From Laccaria trichodermophora (lineage: Eukaryota; Basidiomycota; Agaricomycetes; Agaricales; Hydnangiaceae): a DNA stretch of 64,000 bases. The stretch spans positions 248,001 to 312,000 of the forward strand of contig JACTVC010000020.1 in NCBI GenBank assembly GCA_018417955.1. Direction: 5' to 3'. Positions 35,424 to 46,611 of this stretch are shown in pieces; the stretch's first letter is position 1; every line of letters starts with the position of its first letter. Both the position numbers and the translations under genes were made by a program. The notes under the pieces were generated by a model. The model made no database searches, was not told the DNA's origin, and saw only the letters and a list, made by a program, of their open reading frames with translations.

Positions 35424-37010
35424 CTAAGCCTTACAAAAGCTTTCAAAATTTAAAATGTCAAAAAAGTTTAAAAGCCTTGCAGATCCCTTTTTCAACCAAT
35501 GTAAATGGTGGTGAAGTTGTGACTTTTCCCCATGTACAAAATAATTTTTTTCCATTGCAAAACATACACTGAGTTTTGACAACGATGAAAAAAAAAAGAT
35601 TGGGTGAGACGGCCATACCCAGAAGAATGATTGGTTCTTAGACAAGCCTCCAAGAAGTCGCCAAGAGACCTGCAGCATCAAACCAGATATGTAGTGATGT
35701 ACTTTGTAAGTTTCACTAGCATCACACAGACTTTTTGATAGGACCAGGAATTGGGTTTAGACATTGTAAGTCACATATAAAATTGTGGTGTTGCTGTGAC
35801 TTTTCACCATGTACGAAATAGTTTTTTCTTTTGCAAAACATTCACTGAGTTTTGACAACGATGAAAAGAAAAAGATTGGGTGAGATGGCCAGACCCAGAG
35901 GAATGATTGGTTCTTAGACAAGCCTCCAAGAAGTCGCCAAGGAATCTGCAGCATCAAACCAGATATGTAGTGATGTACTTTGTGAGTTTCACAAGCACCA
36001 CACTGACTTTTTGATAGGACCAGGAATTGAATTTAGACATTGTAAGTCACATGTAAAATTGTGGTGTCGCTGTGACTTTTCACCATGTACAAAATAATTT
36101 TTTCTTTTGCAAAACATTCACTGAGTTTTGACAACGATGAAAAGAAAAAGATTGAGTGAGATGGCCAGACCCAGAGGAATGATTGGTTCTTAGACAAGCC
36201 TCCAAGAAGTCGCCAAGGAATCTGCAGCATCAAACCAGATATGTAGTGATGTACTTTGTGAGTTTCACAAGCACCGCACTGACTTTTTGATAGGACCAGG
36301 AATTGAATTTAGACATTGTAAGTCACATGTAAAATTGTGGTGTCGCTGTGACTTTTCACCATGTACGAAATAGTTTTTTCTTTTGCAAAACGTGTGCCGA
36401 GTTTTGACAACGATGAAAAGAAAAAGATTGGGTGAGATGACCAGACCCAGAAGAATGATTGGTTCTTAGACAAGCCTCCAAGAAGTCGCCAAGAGACCTG
36501 CAGCATCATGGTGATGTACCTTGTCAATTTCACAAGCACCACAATACTTTTTGATAGGACCAGGAATTGAATTTAGACATTGTAAGTCACATGTAAAATT
36601 GTGGTGTCGCTGTGACTTTTCACCATGTACAAAATAATTTTTTCTGTTGCAAAACGTGTGCCGAGTTTTGACAACGATGAAAAGAAAAAGATTGGGTGAG
36701 ATGGCCAGACCCAGAAGAATGATTGGTTCTTAGACAAGCCTCCAAGAAGTCACCAAGAGACCTGCAGCATCATGGTGATGTACCTTGTCAGTTTCACAAG
36801 CACCACAAGACTCTTTGATAGGACCAGGAATTGAATTTGGACATTGCAAGTCACATGTAAAATTGTGATGTCGCTGTGACTTTCCACCATGTACGAAATA
36901 ATTTTTTCGGTTGCAAAACATGCGCTGAGTTTTGACAACGATGAAAAAAAAAAAGATCGTGTGAGACGGTCAGACCCAGAAGAACGATTGGTTCTTAGAC
37001 AAATTTAAGC
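35424..37010. repeat. Tandem array of about 276 bp units
   Basis: The landmark GATAGGACCAGGAATTG recurs at about 35738, 36014, 36290, 36554 and 36817, that is, periods of 276, 276, 264 and 263 bp, preceded by a more diverged unit from about 35440. Each unit also has GACAACGATGAAAA, AGATTGGGTGAGA, TGATTGGTTCTTAGACAAG and CCTGCAGCATCA in the same order. The shorter units lack an AAACCAGATATGTAG segment. Units are very similar to each other. Each holds a minus-strand open frame of about 65 codons, which looks like a by-product of the repeat. I do not recognise the sequence as a known satellite or transposon. Confidence 0.9.
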
Positions 37011-37637
37011 CAATGTAACGGGGAAATTTTTGATGGCGAAGGTCAGAACTTGCAGGAAATAAACTGTGTGATAATGCCCTCAAAGTATGCTGCAAGATAC
37101 AAGCTGTACGATGAAACGCAGCTACCAACGGGTCAGCCATATCGATGGAAATTTTCAAGCCAATGTAACAAGTAAAATTACGACGGCGAAGGACAGACTC
37201 ACAATGATTGCTGGAGATTGTAGTTGTCAATTGTAGTTGTCAGAAGGAAAGCAAAACTGACCGGGATTCCCATCATTTTAACAAAGGACAGATATTCAGG
37301 AATTGGACGGTGTGAGAGTACCCTGCAAGCATTCAACAAGACAAAAGCCGTGCCAGTTAATACACTAAACAGTAGAGTTTGTGGTTAAAAAAAGCAGAGC
37401 CACAGCGGCAAAGATTGCCAGGCGATATAAGGAATAGAATCTTGACAACAAAGAGACAGCCAGGAGTCCTGAGAGCACCCTCTCTTTACAAACAGCAGTG
37501 TCAAGTATTATAATGATCGTCCAAGAATGGGAAAGAGCACCATGGCTAGAATGTATTTTAAAAATTAAACAAACTCGAGCAATTCACTGGTGCTTGCAGG
37601 ATGGTATGAAAACATTTATTCATTTTGATGGTAGGTA
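37011..37637. other. Flank of tandem array, no gene
   Basis: Contains a second, unrelated direct repeat of AAGCCAATGTAAC followed by GGCGAAGG, about 150 bp apart (37007 and 37155). Otherwise nothing recognised. Confidence 0.4.
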
Positions 37638-39099
37638 CTACGCATTTAGGTTTTGATCTCCCAGAGCACTCTTTTCAACTGCCCTTTTGGCTTTGATCTT
37701 GGCCAGAGCACTATTCTTGGACACAGGGCGTGAAGATGCAGCGTAATTTGGAAAGATCTGGCTGCGTACAATTAGAAGCGGTCAATATAGTCAAGAATGC
37801 GATGATAAAACTGACCGGTTCCACCAGGAAATTAGGTCTCCTACTTCAGTGCGTTCGTCGGGATCTTCTAAAAGGTCGAGAATGCTGTTATAGAATAGCT
37901 CGGAATCTGTCACCTTATCTGAACGTGTGAAGACGGGCGACGATGACAGAGCAAATCTAGCCTGTGAAAAGTCAGCAAGGCCAGCAGCTTTCATGTGTGG
38001 CGCACCTGGGTTGCAACATAGGCGACAGAAGCAGGGGTTACACTGGTCATTCCATGAAGACGGGCATTACCAGAACGAGTCGCCTTTGCTTCTTTTTCAA
38101 CCGAGCTAGGGGAAGTGAATATATGCTTGAAGGACTATCACCTTGAAGTTTGCCCATTTGATTAGAAAGGAAAGAAGTAATCCTGCTTGCCTTTACAAGG
38201 ATATCGCTCCGCAGTAAACCCCGCCATGGTTGATCCTCATCATACTTGTAACAAGACCAAAGGAAAATCGGCCACTGATCGCCACGAACTGTAAATTCCC
38301 CCGTCCGAAGCTTTTGTTTGATTCTGAGAAAAATGGAAACATCTGTAACCTGATCCGCTAGAGAAAGTTGACTTACTCGACATCGGACCAGTCTACACCT
38401 GCAGGACAGAGGAGCGCGCCGGTTTTTTCATGATGGTAACCCCTGTCCACTTTCATATTCCGGGCAATAGGCGGAATCAGCGCCTCTCCAGGGGGTGTGA
38501 GCCAATCGATAATCGCTGACTTCAAACTCTTCGTGTCGTCGGACCGCGCGCTAGAAGCGCCCTTTTGCAACTGAGGTGGTGAACCAAAGTAAGAAGTGGC
38601 AAGGAACCGAACGTGACGGTAGTATAAGGAGGTCTCACCATGCCTGCCATCGAATTGACTTCCTCGTCGGAACACGTCATTAGACGTTCCTCAAAACCAG
38701 GAACAGCCCTAAGCAAAGCGAGAAAGACGTCATGTTCTCTCCGCTCCCTAAGATGTTGATTGAAAAAACATGCCGGAAGATCACAAAATGCCAGATACTA
38801 ACTGTAATGTGAATATTTCATCGGGGTTTTCTGAAAGTTGGAGCATGCGGCCAATACCCTGTTCGATTAATGCATGCACATTGCACAATGCATGTATGGT
38901 TCTCCCGAAGTGTCTCCCATGATGAACGAGAGGATCGGTAGTGCGACTACAGGGGGACAGTCAACGTAAACTGCATGTTAAGGCAAAGATAAGCAACTAA
39001 CGGCTTTTTTCGGGGACCCTGCTGCAACGCATCCACCGTTTGTGATGGTCGTTTATCACATGATTGTTCAGCTGGTCGCTGATTTTCCTGAGAAACCAT
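37638..39099 (-). CDS. DUF6698-like basidiomycete protein
   Basis: Reads as MVSQENQRPAEQSCDKRPSQ, then PRKKPRTTDPLVHHGRHFGR, then HALIEQGIGRMLQLSENPDEI. It continues with ALLRAVPGFEERLMTCSDEE, then WLTPPGEALIPPIARNMKVDRG, then HHEKTGALLCPAGVDWSD. It ends RARFALSSS-type sequence, VTDSELFYNSILDLLEDPDE and a basic tail ending GDQNLNA. About five introns keep phase, and I found no stop or frameshift. Proteins of this pattern are numerous in mushroom genomes and often lie among repeats; I associate them with DUF6698, a name I cannot verify here. Function is unknown. It stands between the tandem array and the duplicated block, as is common for this family. Confidence 0.65.
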
Positions 39100-39979
39100 T
39101 ATTTCAAGCGAAATCGTTTTGCAGTTGAGGTGGCAGGTCGGAGCTGGTCAAGAGAACAACTTGGAAGTTCAGTCCATTATGTATAGTCTGGAATGACGCT
39201 ATGTGTGGTTGTTGTTGCAGACAACATCCCATCAATCAAGGGGACGAAGCAGTGCAAGAATCATGTTTCGTGACTTGATCAGCGCCACGTTTGGCAAGAC
39301 CATCAAGATCACCGTCAGTTTAAGCCCAATGATGCGTAGGCTTGGTGGTGTTTAACAACAGAGGCGAAGTGGGACGAAAGGTAGCCAAAATGTGTCTAAT
39401 TTATCGGAGTGTCTTCGTCGTCACTAGTTTCTGCACGTTTTAGCTATCCGTCGTCTGCACGGGTGTCGCAGGTAACTCATCTGCATTTCTGACTCTAGCA
39501 GAGTTACGACCTTCCCAAAGAGTATGCTCCCCAGAAGGTTCCCTGGAGGGTGATATGAGTTATGAAGTGGGCGAGTTTGACGGATCGAGCATAGGATTTT
39601 GATTGATGGATCAAGCCAACAATCATTCGTGTTGATCGATGTTGATTTCGCAAGCGAGCTTGATGCGCTTGTAACGCAACCACTGATTCTGGGACATAAG
39701 TATGCAAATCTAAGTAATGGTAGTAGTAATACGTACACTGGGTCTGACGTCAATGAATCATGATCCGATCAAGCTGATCATCAACTTGTCACTGCTGATA
39801 GACTGTCATCAAATTCGTTTGCCTCAAGTTCGGCGACGTGGTTTTACTAGATGCCAGTCGAGGCCGAATTTCTGAGCTGATTGCCAGTATGTTATAAAAT
39901 AGAGCCTGGCCGTGGTGGAAATTTATTGAAGTTCAACTTGATCATATCCAGAATCTTCCAGTAATCATCCGTCATCGTT
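39100..39979. other. Intergenic, no gene seen
   Basis: About 880 bp between the divergent DUF6698-like gene and the double zinc-knuckle gene. Short open frames on the minus strand (39424-39753) lack protein-like character. Confidence 0.4.
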
Positions 39980-41084
39980 ATGTCAAGCTCCTCTTCGGAC
40001 TCAGAGTCTCCGCTGACAGCCTCGACGCGTCCGATTCTTCCGTCTCCTTCCACCTTCCCGAAGCTCTGTTGCATAATCCCAACACAGGACACACAACTTA
40101 TCGATTCTCCTGGGTCGCCAAGAGCCCTACATCTTCCCCCTCGCGTATCGAGGCGGTATTATGCGCCAGACAACTGTTATCTCCTGATCCCCCTGTCGCC
40201 TGAGTCGCCCACCCCAGGCAAAAGCTTGAAAACACTCGAATCTACAAATCAGTCGGCCCAGTTATGGCCCACCGGTGCAACTCCATCGAATGTTCCGGTT
40301 TGCACTCAAAATAACCTGGCAGCGGAGAAACAGGTTCATCTTGCCGGACGGACCAAAGTAGCTTTTGCTCCCTTTCCTGGTGTGCTTTTTTGTCTTTGTG
40401 TGACGTTTTGGTAACCGCCGATGATTGAATTTTTTTAATGCAGTTCCCATTATTGAACCATTCCAAATTTTCGTTTCTCCAACTTTGATGGAAAGGCCTG
40501 GCTCACATAAAGGTAAGCGGGCATCCCCAAGTGTCACCGATCCCTCCTGACTTGAACATCCTCATTACAGATGATGGCATGACTATACCGGACCTCCGCT
40601 ACGCGGCTCGCTTTGAAGCTGAAAACAATGATTTTAGGGATATTTTTTCAAATTTTCGGGCGCGACCTGAAGCGGACATTGTGCAACTGAATGCTTTGGA
40701 CTCCAAATTAGCAACTGGGCTGAAACCCAAGGAGTTTTGGGCACTGTTTTCCAAATGTGCTCGGTGTAATCTCTTTGTTACGTCCAGGAGTATGGAGCAT
40801 CATAAAGCTAACCAATGCCAAAATGATGGTGGGTTAATATTTCATGCGAGCCCAAGTCTGGAAAACTAACAATAGCAGGGTTTTTATCATCATACCATGA
40901 CGTTGGAGCTATCACAAACGAGTGGTTCCTTCCGCTATTGGACAGCACATGGCATGATCCCCAGGTTACCCACATTGCAGGGGTACCTCCAGCTGTTTTT
41001 GAAAAGCTTTTTGCAGTTTGTTGCCGCTGTAATGCTCATATGACAGTGAGGGTGTCACGACATCACCGATGCAATACTGCTTGA
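39980..41084 (+). CDS. Unknown protein with two Cys/His zinc-knuckle-like motifs
   Basis: Four exons joined in phase, with introns at about 40379-40442, 40511-40570 and 40829-40878. The N-terminal third is Ser/Pro-rich (MSSSSSDSESPLTASTRPI). Two related C-terminal motifs are visible: FSKCARCNLFVTSRSMEHHK followed by ANQC, and FAVCCRCNAHMTVRVSRHHR followed by CN. Both have a C-x2-C...H-H...C pattern suggesting zinc binding. No family recognised. Because the second motif is a diverged repeat of the first, it belongs to this gene. Yet the last ~100 bp (40983-41084) also form the left end of the duplicated block and recur at 50871. It overlaps the 3' end of gene A copy 1 on the opposite strand. 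Confidence 0.6.
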
Positions 41085-42165
41085 TAAAGAGTTCTAAAGT
41101 AGTGGCTGAATCAGATATGCCATTAGACATTTTTTCCCTGTTAAATGAATTCCCGAAGTTAAGCAGATTCTCGGTACCACGGAGAACAACGCAACTTCGA
41201 GTGACAAGCAGAGTGAAGTGCCGCGGCCTGAAGACATGAATGTATGACATTGTTCCGTGCACTGTGTACTGGTCTATGGCATTATGTAGCTCAAACATGC
41301 TGACAATGGAACCTTCGTTTAGTGGGCCAGATGGAAACGTGCGACATATCATACACGACAAAAGATTTCGCTTCATGGAATAGGTTTCTATCCGCTTGAG
41401 GACGCGGACCGCACTTTGTGCAGCCACCCGCATGTGAATCAAATCAAAAAAACGAGATCGAAGGTGTTCAAAGTCCAGGGTTAATCGAGCTTCTAGAACG
41501 GATGCGTCTGTGAGGAGCAAGAGGTGGGAATCCGTCACTTCACAAGTTGACGTTCAATATCTCCTATTGATATGGCTTCCGCAACTGCCTGTCCATTTCG
41601 TGTCTGTCTCATTCCTTGACGACATGAAGCAACATTGATGGATAATGCACTTGCCTCCCATTCGGAGACACGAACGGCGGATTCACCAATAATTTCGGCG
41701 CAATTGGGAGGTGCAGATTGGAATTCAGAGAACGGTCCCGCAGTTGGAGGAAGCAGGAGGCGAGAAGGATAATCGGGACTGGGATGAAAGTAAAATATAT
41801 GGGTAGTTTCTGTGTTTAATGTCGATCTTCGCATGAAATCTGTAAATATGTCCGAGTCGTTGGCATCGACATCGGGGGAATATTGAGCCCTTCCCTCCAC
41901 ATCATTGCTATGCGGCAGTAGCGCAAAAAGTGAACGAGTAGGTGTAATAGGAATTGGTCGGCGACGGCAACTGGGAGTCCGGAGGAGATGGCGGTGGTTG
42001 TTCAGACGGTGGTGTTGCAGATGTAAATGATTGTTGGGGTGAGGGATTTCGCTTCGATGATCGTTCCTGGACGGAATTCAACGATGACGGCCTCGACTCG
42101 GAGAGTCTGCTCGTCTTCAAGTTTTCGTCAGTTTTTAAAAGAAAGAGGGTGTGACTTACGTTCAA
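40966..42165 (-). pseudogene. Gene A, copy 1 (frameshifted)
   Basis: Three open parts in order: a Ser/Pro-rich segment (KRNPSPQQSFTSATPPSEQP), then a part with THIFYFHPSPDYPSRLLLPP and SEFQSAPPNCAEIIGES, then VTDSHLLLLTDASVLEARLTLDFEHLRSRFFDLIH (shown here in pieces; the family core is LEARLTLDFEHLRSRF). The second and third parts are in different frames across GAACGTCAACTTGTGAAGTG near 41540. Compared with the intact relative at 45.5 kb (GAACTTTTGACTTGC...), one base is missing. The same shift is present in copy 2, so it predates the duplication. The 3' end overlaps the zinc-knuckle gene. Function unknown; no family recognised. Confidence 0.55.
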
Positions 42166-44438
42166 CTTCGGAATTGATTATCCCCTGCCGTGAAAAGGTG
42201 TGCACCCTCGCCTCTAAGAGCACCCAACGATTGCGCAGCGCCCAGCCCTAACCTCTTCCGCGCAAACCCCGACTCTTCTCAGCCCGTGGCTCGTAGTCGC
42301 AGGTCCAGGATACACGGTTGCTGCATCATTTTCAATATCATGGAGCCCTTGAGTTTTTATAGGCAGTTACTAATTATGCCTTTGCCGTACTGGAGGCCCG
42401 AAACTTGTACTTCAAACTAATGCACTCTCTGGTACTTACAGAGACTATGCTCCAGAGTTATGACGTTGTACTTGATAGCATTGTGTTGCTCTTTTGTGAG
42501 TGCCTTCAACATGTGTCTATGCTGATCCACAAATGCCTTTTGAATTGCATTGGGATTGGTGTCCGACGGAATGCCGAGCTCCAAAAGTGCCCCATCCGCT
42601 CCCAGTTTCAAGTTTGCTACAAGGAAGCCCCATTCCTCCACAGACGGCATCGGATATGCACCAGCTTTCACGACTTCTATAAAGCCTTCTGGCGCGCAAA
42701 GCTCCATGGCCTGTGCCGCAACCGTTGTTGCGCTCTGTCCAAACATGGTCAACGTCTCGCAATTAGCCTGAGGTTTACCACCTACTTTGATCATCCTATG
42801 GGTAACTTTTTGAGCGGTGTTCTCGTATGTCTTTGCAGAGGCTGTCACACCAACTAGTGCCCGAGAATGTTGGTGCTCTAACGTGGTGGAGTAACACCGA
42901 GCACCCTTAATGCCTTTGATACCAGGACACCCAAATTTGGTGCCTCCTTTAAGCTCTCCATTGAAGTCCTTCTTAGGAGGTTCATCTGTCATTTCCTCTG
43001 GGTTCCCAAACAAGTCGTCCCGCACTGACAGAACTTCTTCTTGCTCCTCAGCGGTTAAATACCGTTTGCTGTGCATTGTTATCAAGTTATCGACAAATGA
43101 TATGTACTGCATGCAATACTCACCCGTTGATAACGTACGCAAAAGTAGCATCGTCTTTTGGTATTTGTCTCCTATCCTCTCGAAGTGGCCTAGAAAAGAT
43201 CACAGAACGGTCTGCAACTTCGAACAGGCCTAGAAACTTTGTTAGTACCATTGTTCATTATTAATTTCTGACTCACCACGATCTGACATTATATCGTCGG
43301 GTCCTAAAGGTACGTGTAGAGAATTTTCAAATGCTAACTTCTTTGTCAAAGCACCCTGGGAGGTGTCTTCTATATAAACGTAGATTGTCCGCAAGAGATG
43401 TCTGTTGACAACCAGAGGGTGTTTGTTCACGGTGTACAGAAGTGGGAACCGGGCGTCGCAATGAGGGTTGAACTGCAAACGTCCTGCAATTTCGCCGTCC
43501 TTGACTACGAATTCCTCTGGAGGCGTAGTCATCATGCAGTGTGCGCGGTTGGGTGGGTAACGGAGAGGCGTTTTGTATTTTGTTCTGCAATTGGGGTGTC
43601 TCAGACACCTTTCCTTTTTAGGTTTTTGGATGCAAGTTTCACGGTACGACCGTAAAACTTGCAAAAACACTACGTCATTGGGTTTGACGTGACTTTGATC
43701 GGGGTCCAAATTAAAGGAGAAGAGAATCGACGGAGGTTTGCGTCGAATGCACATTCTATATACTTGAGTGCCAAATTGTAAACAAAGTCCAAACGATTGG
43801 GACTCGAATAACCCGCGCCTGTCGACAAAATGACGTGTCTGAACGGAGGATCAATGGTCAGCTGGCTATCGTGCCGAGAAACATCGGTGACAAGAGGGGT
43901 ATGATCATCAACCAACGCAAGGTCCAGTGAATCGGTTGGAATGAGAACAATCAACCAGGTCAGGTCAATTGCGACTGAAAATCTGCCGGCAGCCTTCTTC
44001 GGTTTGTGTTGCAACATAGTTACAGCGAAGTTCGAGAGTTGATGAGCCTAGGGCAAGCTCGTTGTTGTGAATTCACAGAACTCCAAAGAAGGTCCTCCAG
44101 CGCACCTGTGTTTTCCATCCCGATATGACGAAATGTGTTATGAAGCCGAGTGTAAATGTTCAATGGATTTGGTGGGTGGCCCAGTTTTTCCGACTTTTTC
44201 TCGGATCTGAATTGAGTAGCCAGTCAAAGATTTGACCATGTTTTGCGAACCAACTCACCGTGTTGTAAAAAATGTGCCAAGAGATTAGGCGACGCATAGT
44301 CGAACCTCCCAGATTGACCGACGCAAAGTCTAAGTCAAGAAATGAACGACCGACGCGAAGTCCAAGTCGTGAGGCAAATGACGCGAAGTCTACTTCGCCG
44401 TAAAATAAGATTAACTCACCCAGGCCCATTTGCACTTC
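40983..44438. repeat. Duplicated ~3.4 kb block, copy 1
   Basis: Almost the entire stretch recurs in direct orientation at 50871-54285, with an offset of 9.85-9.89 kb. It carries gene A (minus) and gene B (minus) and ends on the right in the iterated GACGCGAAGTCYAAGTC motif and CAGGCCCATTTGCACTTC. The left end lies inside the last exon of the zinc-knuckle gene. Confidence 0.9.
42417..44017 (-). pseudogene. Gene B, copy 1 (frameshifted)
   Basis: Starts MLQHKPKKAAGRFSVAIDLT and includes IDPPFRHVILSTGAGYSSP. The frame then shifts near 43750 before the segment FSFNLDPDQSHVKPNDVVFL. It continues with FVVKDGEIAGRLQFNPH, YTVNKHPLVVNRHLLRTIYV and LFEVADRSVIFSRPLRED across introns. It then reads RYLTAEEQEEVLSVRDDLFG and MFGQSATTVAAQAMELCAPE. 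Its C-terminus (GAYPMPSVEEWGFLVANLKL to LEHSLCKYQRVH) differs completely from that of the inverted copy 3, so copies 1 and 2 carry a replaced 3' end. No family recognised. Confidence 0.55.
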
Positions 44439-45498
44439 ACATGCGAGTCGACAATAATGAAATAACCCAAGATCAAATCCCGGTGTGAGCAGTGCACAGG
44501 TACTAGTAAGAGAGCGACCGACGCAAAGTCAACTTGAAGGTCACTAACGATAGCGACTACAAATCAAGATTAATAGACATCTTGGTGGTAGAGAAATAGA
44601 AAGTGACATACCAACAATCCTTGACAAAGCTCAATGCCCTCAGTAGTCGGAGGGAGTGAGGCACACTGCTTCTGGCAATTGAATCTCAACTCTCGACAAC
44701 TGGGGCTGCAATTGGTGGTACTCACTGTGGGAAGAACCGGACAGATAGCAGAAATTGCGTACGACCGCCGGTCGTGGAGGATCGACGAGTCCTCCGAGTC
44801 ATTGCGGCTGGCACACTGCTCCGAGTCGTTACCTATGTCGTGACACGTCACGCTTTTCACGCGCTGTAAGTAACTGAAGTGATTCAAGTTAGTCACGGTC
44901 ACGCCGCCTTCAATGCAGTAGGGAGAGTTCCAACCCAAACTTAATCTGCCCCATTAGATTTTTCCCAGCATTAAATGCCATATGATGATATAGCTTGAAT
45001 TCAAATCAGAATGTCAGCTAAAGTAATTGTACAATCCCGGCTAGTACTAGAGTAAATAATTTGAGTACAGACTTTGAACTAAGCGACATTGGCACGGCCT
45101 CGCCATCGAAAGAAGTGAGGTGTTTGTTGACGACCAGCCAACATCTAGTTACTGGTGTATTTTGTACTTTGAATGAGCTCCCTGAACCTCTAAAATTGGG
45201 AGGACGACAGCATTTAGTTCCCATTCATTTGGAGTGTTCGTGACTGACACAACCCTCCCAGAGAGTAGGGGAGTCTGAGACTTGGACGAGTTTCAACTCA
45301 AAAACCATCTTTCCCTCCTAGGTCTTCGCCATGCGCATCTAGAATAACCTGCACACCTGCAGAAACTTGGACTTTCCCCCTCCAGCACACACCCCTTCCC
45401 GGACGCTGGAATAATAAAGAAAAAACTCGTTACGGCGTAGCAAGAGTCAAAATGAACGACATACTGGAATTAGAAGAGTGACCAGAAGACGACTGCGG
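44439..45498. other. Intergenic between block copy 1 and gene A relative
   Basis: Contains one more degenerate terminal-type motif (GCGACCGACGCAAAGTC, about 44513). A stretch around 44740-44800 resembles 54455-54510 (GACAGCAGAAATTGC, GTCGTGGAGGATCG). No gene supported. Confidence 0.45.
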
Positions 45499-46611
45499 TT
45501 ACAAAGGGTACTTAAAAAAAAGTCGGCCTTCCAGAAGTGATGATGGGTCTTCTATAAATGTGTCAACCGCACGTCGTGCAAGGGTTGTATCCTCGAAGAA
45601 TTGAAACGTAGCAGCTTCATGTTCCTTGGAAAGGTTGTATTGACTTTGATTGAGATTACGTTTAGACCATTCAGGATGCTGTGTCCGGAGAGACTCCAAA
45701 TGCAGAAAATTTATGCCAAAATTTTCCTGAATGCTGCAGAGCTCAATCTGCCTGAGAGCATCATTAGCCCTTTTTACAGACAATCGATGGTGAATCAAAT
45801 CATAAAACCGTGATCGAAGGCGTTCAAGGTCTAGAGCCAATTGAGCTTCAAGCATGGAACCATCGAGCCGCAGCAACAGCTGAGCATCCATGACTTTGCA
45901 AGTCAAAAGTTCTACATCTTCTCGTGATAAGGCGCTGGTTGGTTCTCCACGCCGCAGTATCTGTTTTGAGCTCTGATTATAAAGAAGGGTAGAGGGTAGC
46001 GGACATTAACTTGCCTTCGGTTCACAGAAACGACTAAAGGCCTCATCAATAGTCGTAGTGCAGCTTGAATCTGCAACTTGCAGATCAGGAAATGGAACTG
46101 AGGGTAAAGGCGCCATGATACGAGAAGGGAGGTCGGAGGAGCCAACATAATGATACCACCTCTGTTGTGTGTTGAAGCCTCCTAGTGTGGACCGACTAAA
46201 GCTTGTTTTTGGGACTCTAGCGTCGAAGTCAGTTTTTTCCCCCCCACTGGCATCCGTTGATGAATCGGGGAAAACACTGTCGAACAGTTTGGAGGATTTT
46301 GACGCAGCATCCAGATGCGACATCTGCTCCAAAGAGTCTAACGAAGTAAGCGCGGTGGTATAAGAGGTGTTGGTAAGAGAGGATGAAGAGGGTTCGGGGC
46401 TTGGAGTCCCGGGTGATTCAGATGGCGATGATCGCTTGGGTGAAGGATTTGGTGGTTTCTTCTTCAAGGAATTCTGCGAGCGCAGCCTCGGAAATACTTT
46501 CTTAACGTTGGAAATTCCTGAATCTAGCCATGCCACCAAGTACTGGTGTTTTTCAAGTGATAAGCCACCATCATCGTCGTCGCAGGAAACTGAAGAAGGA
46601 GAAGACGACAT
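45499..46611 (-). CDS. Gene A relative, intact
   Basis: Two exons, 46611-46015 and 45972-45499, give 356 residues. The intron is 42 bp and begins GCAAGT and ends CAG, a GC-AG intron. The start is the ATG at 46611; the frame upstream has only a TTG. Layout: acidic and Ser/Pro-rich N-terminal ~110 residues (SEKHQYLVAWLDSG-like segment LEKHQYLVAWLDSGISNVKK), then RWYHYVGSSDLPSRIMAPLP and PFPDLQVADSSCTTTIDEAF. A helical C-terminal part follows: LLTCKVMDAQLLLRLDGSML, then LDLERLRSRFYDLIHHRL, then KRANDALRQIELCSIQ. The C-terminal part matches gene A of the duplicated block (LDFEHLRSRFFDLIHMRV). No family recognised. This is the only undamaged member of the group here. Confidence 0.6.

Noticed and set aside
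35424..36921. Repeated ~65-codon minus-strand frames in the tandem array
   Set aside because: Each is interrupted differently between units and lies wholly within the DNA repeat; no start context or domain supports a repeat protein.
44160..44435. Frames containing DFASVNLGGST-like peptides, recurring at 54.1, 59.8, 60.8 and 61.3 kb
   Set aside because: They are translations of the iterated terminal motif, present on whichever strand happens to be open, not a conserved protein.
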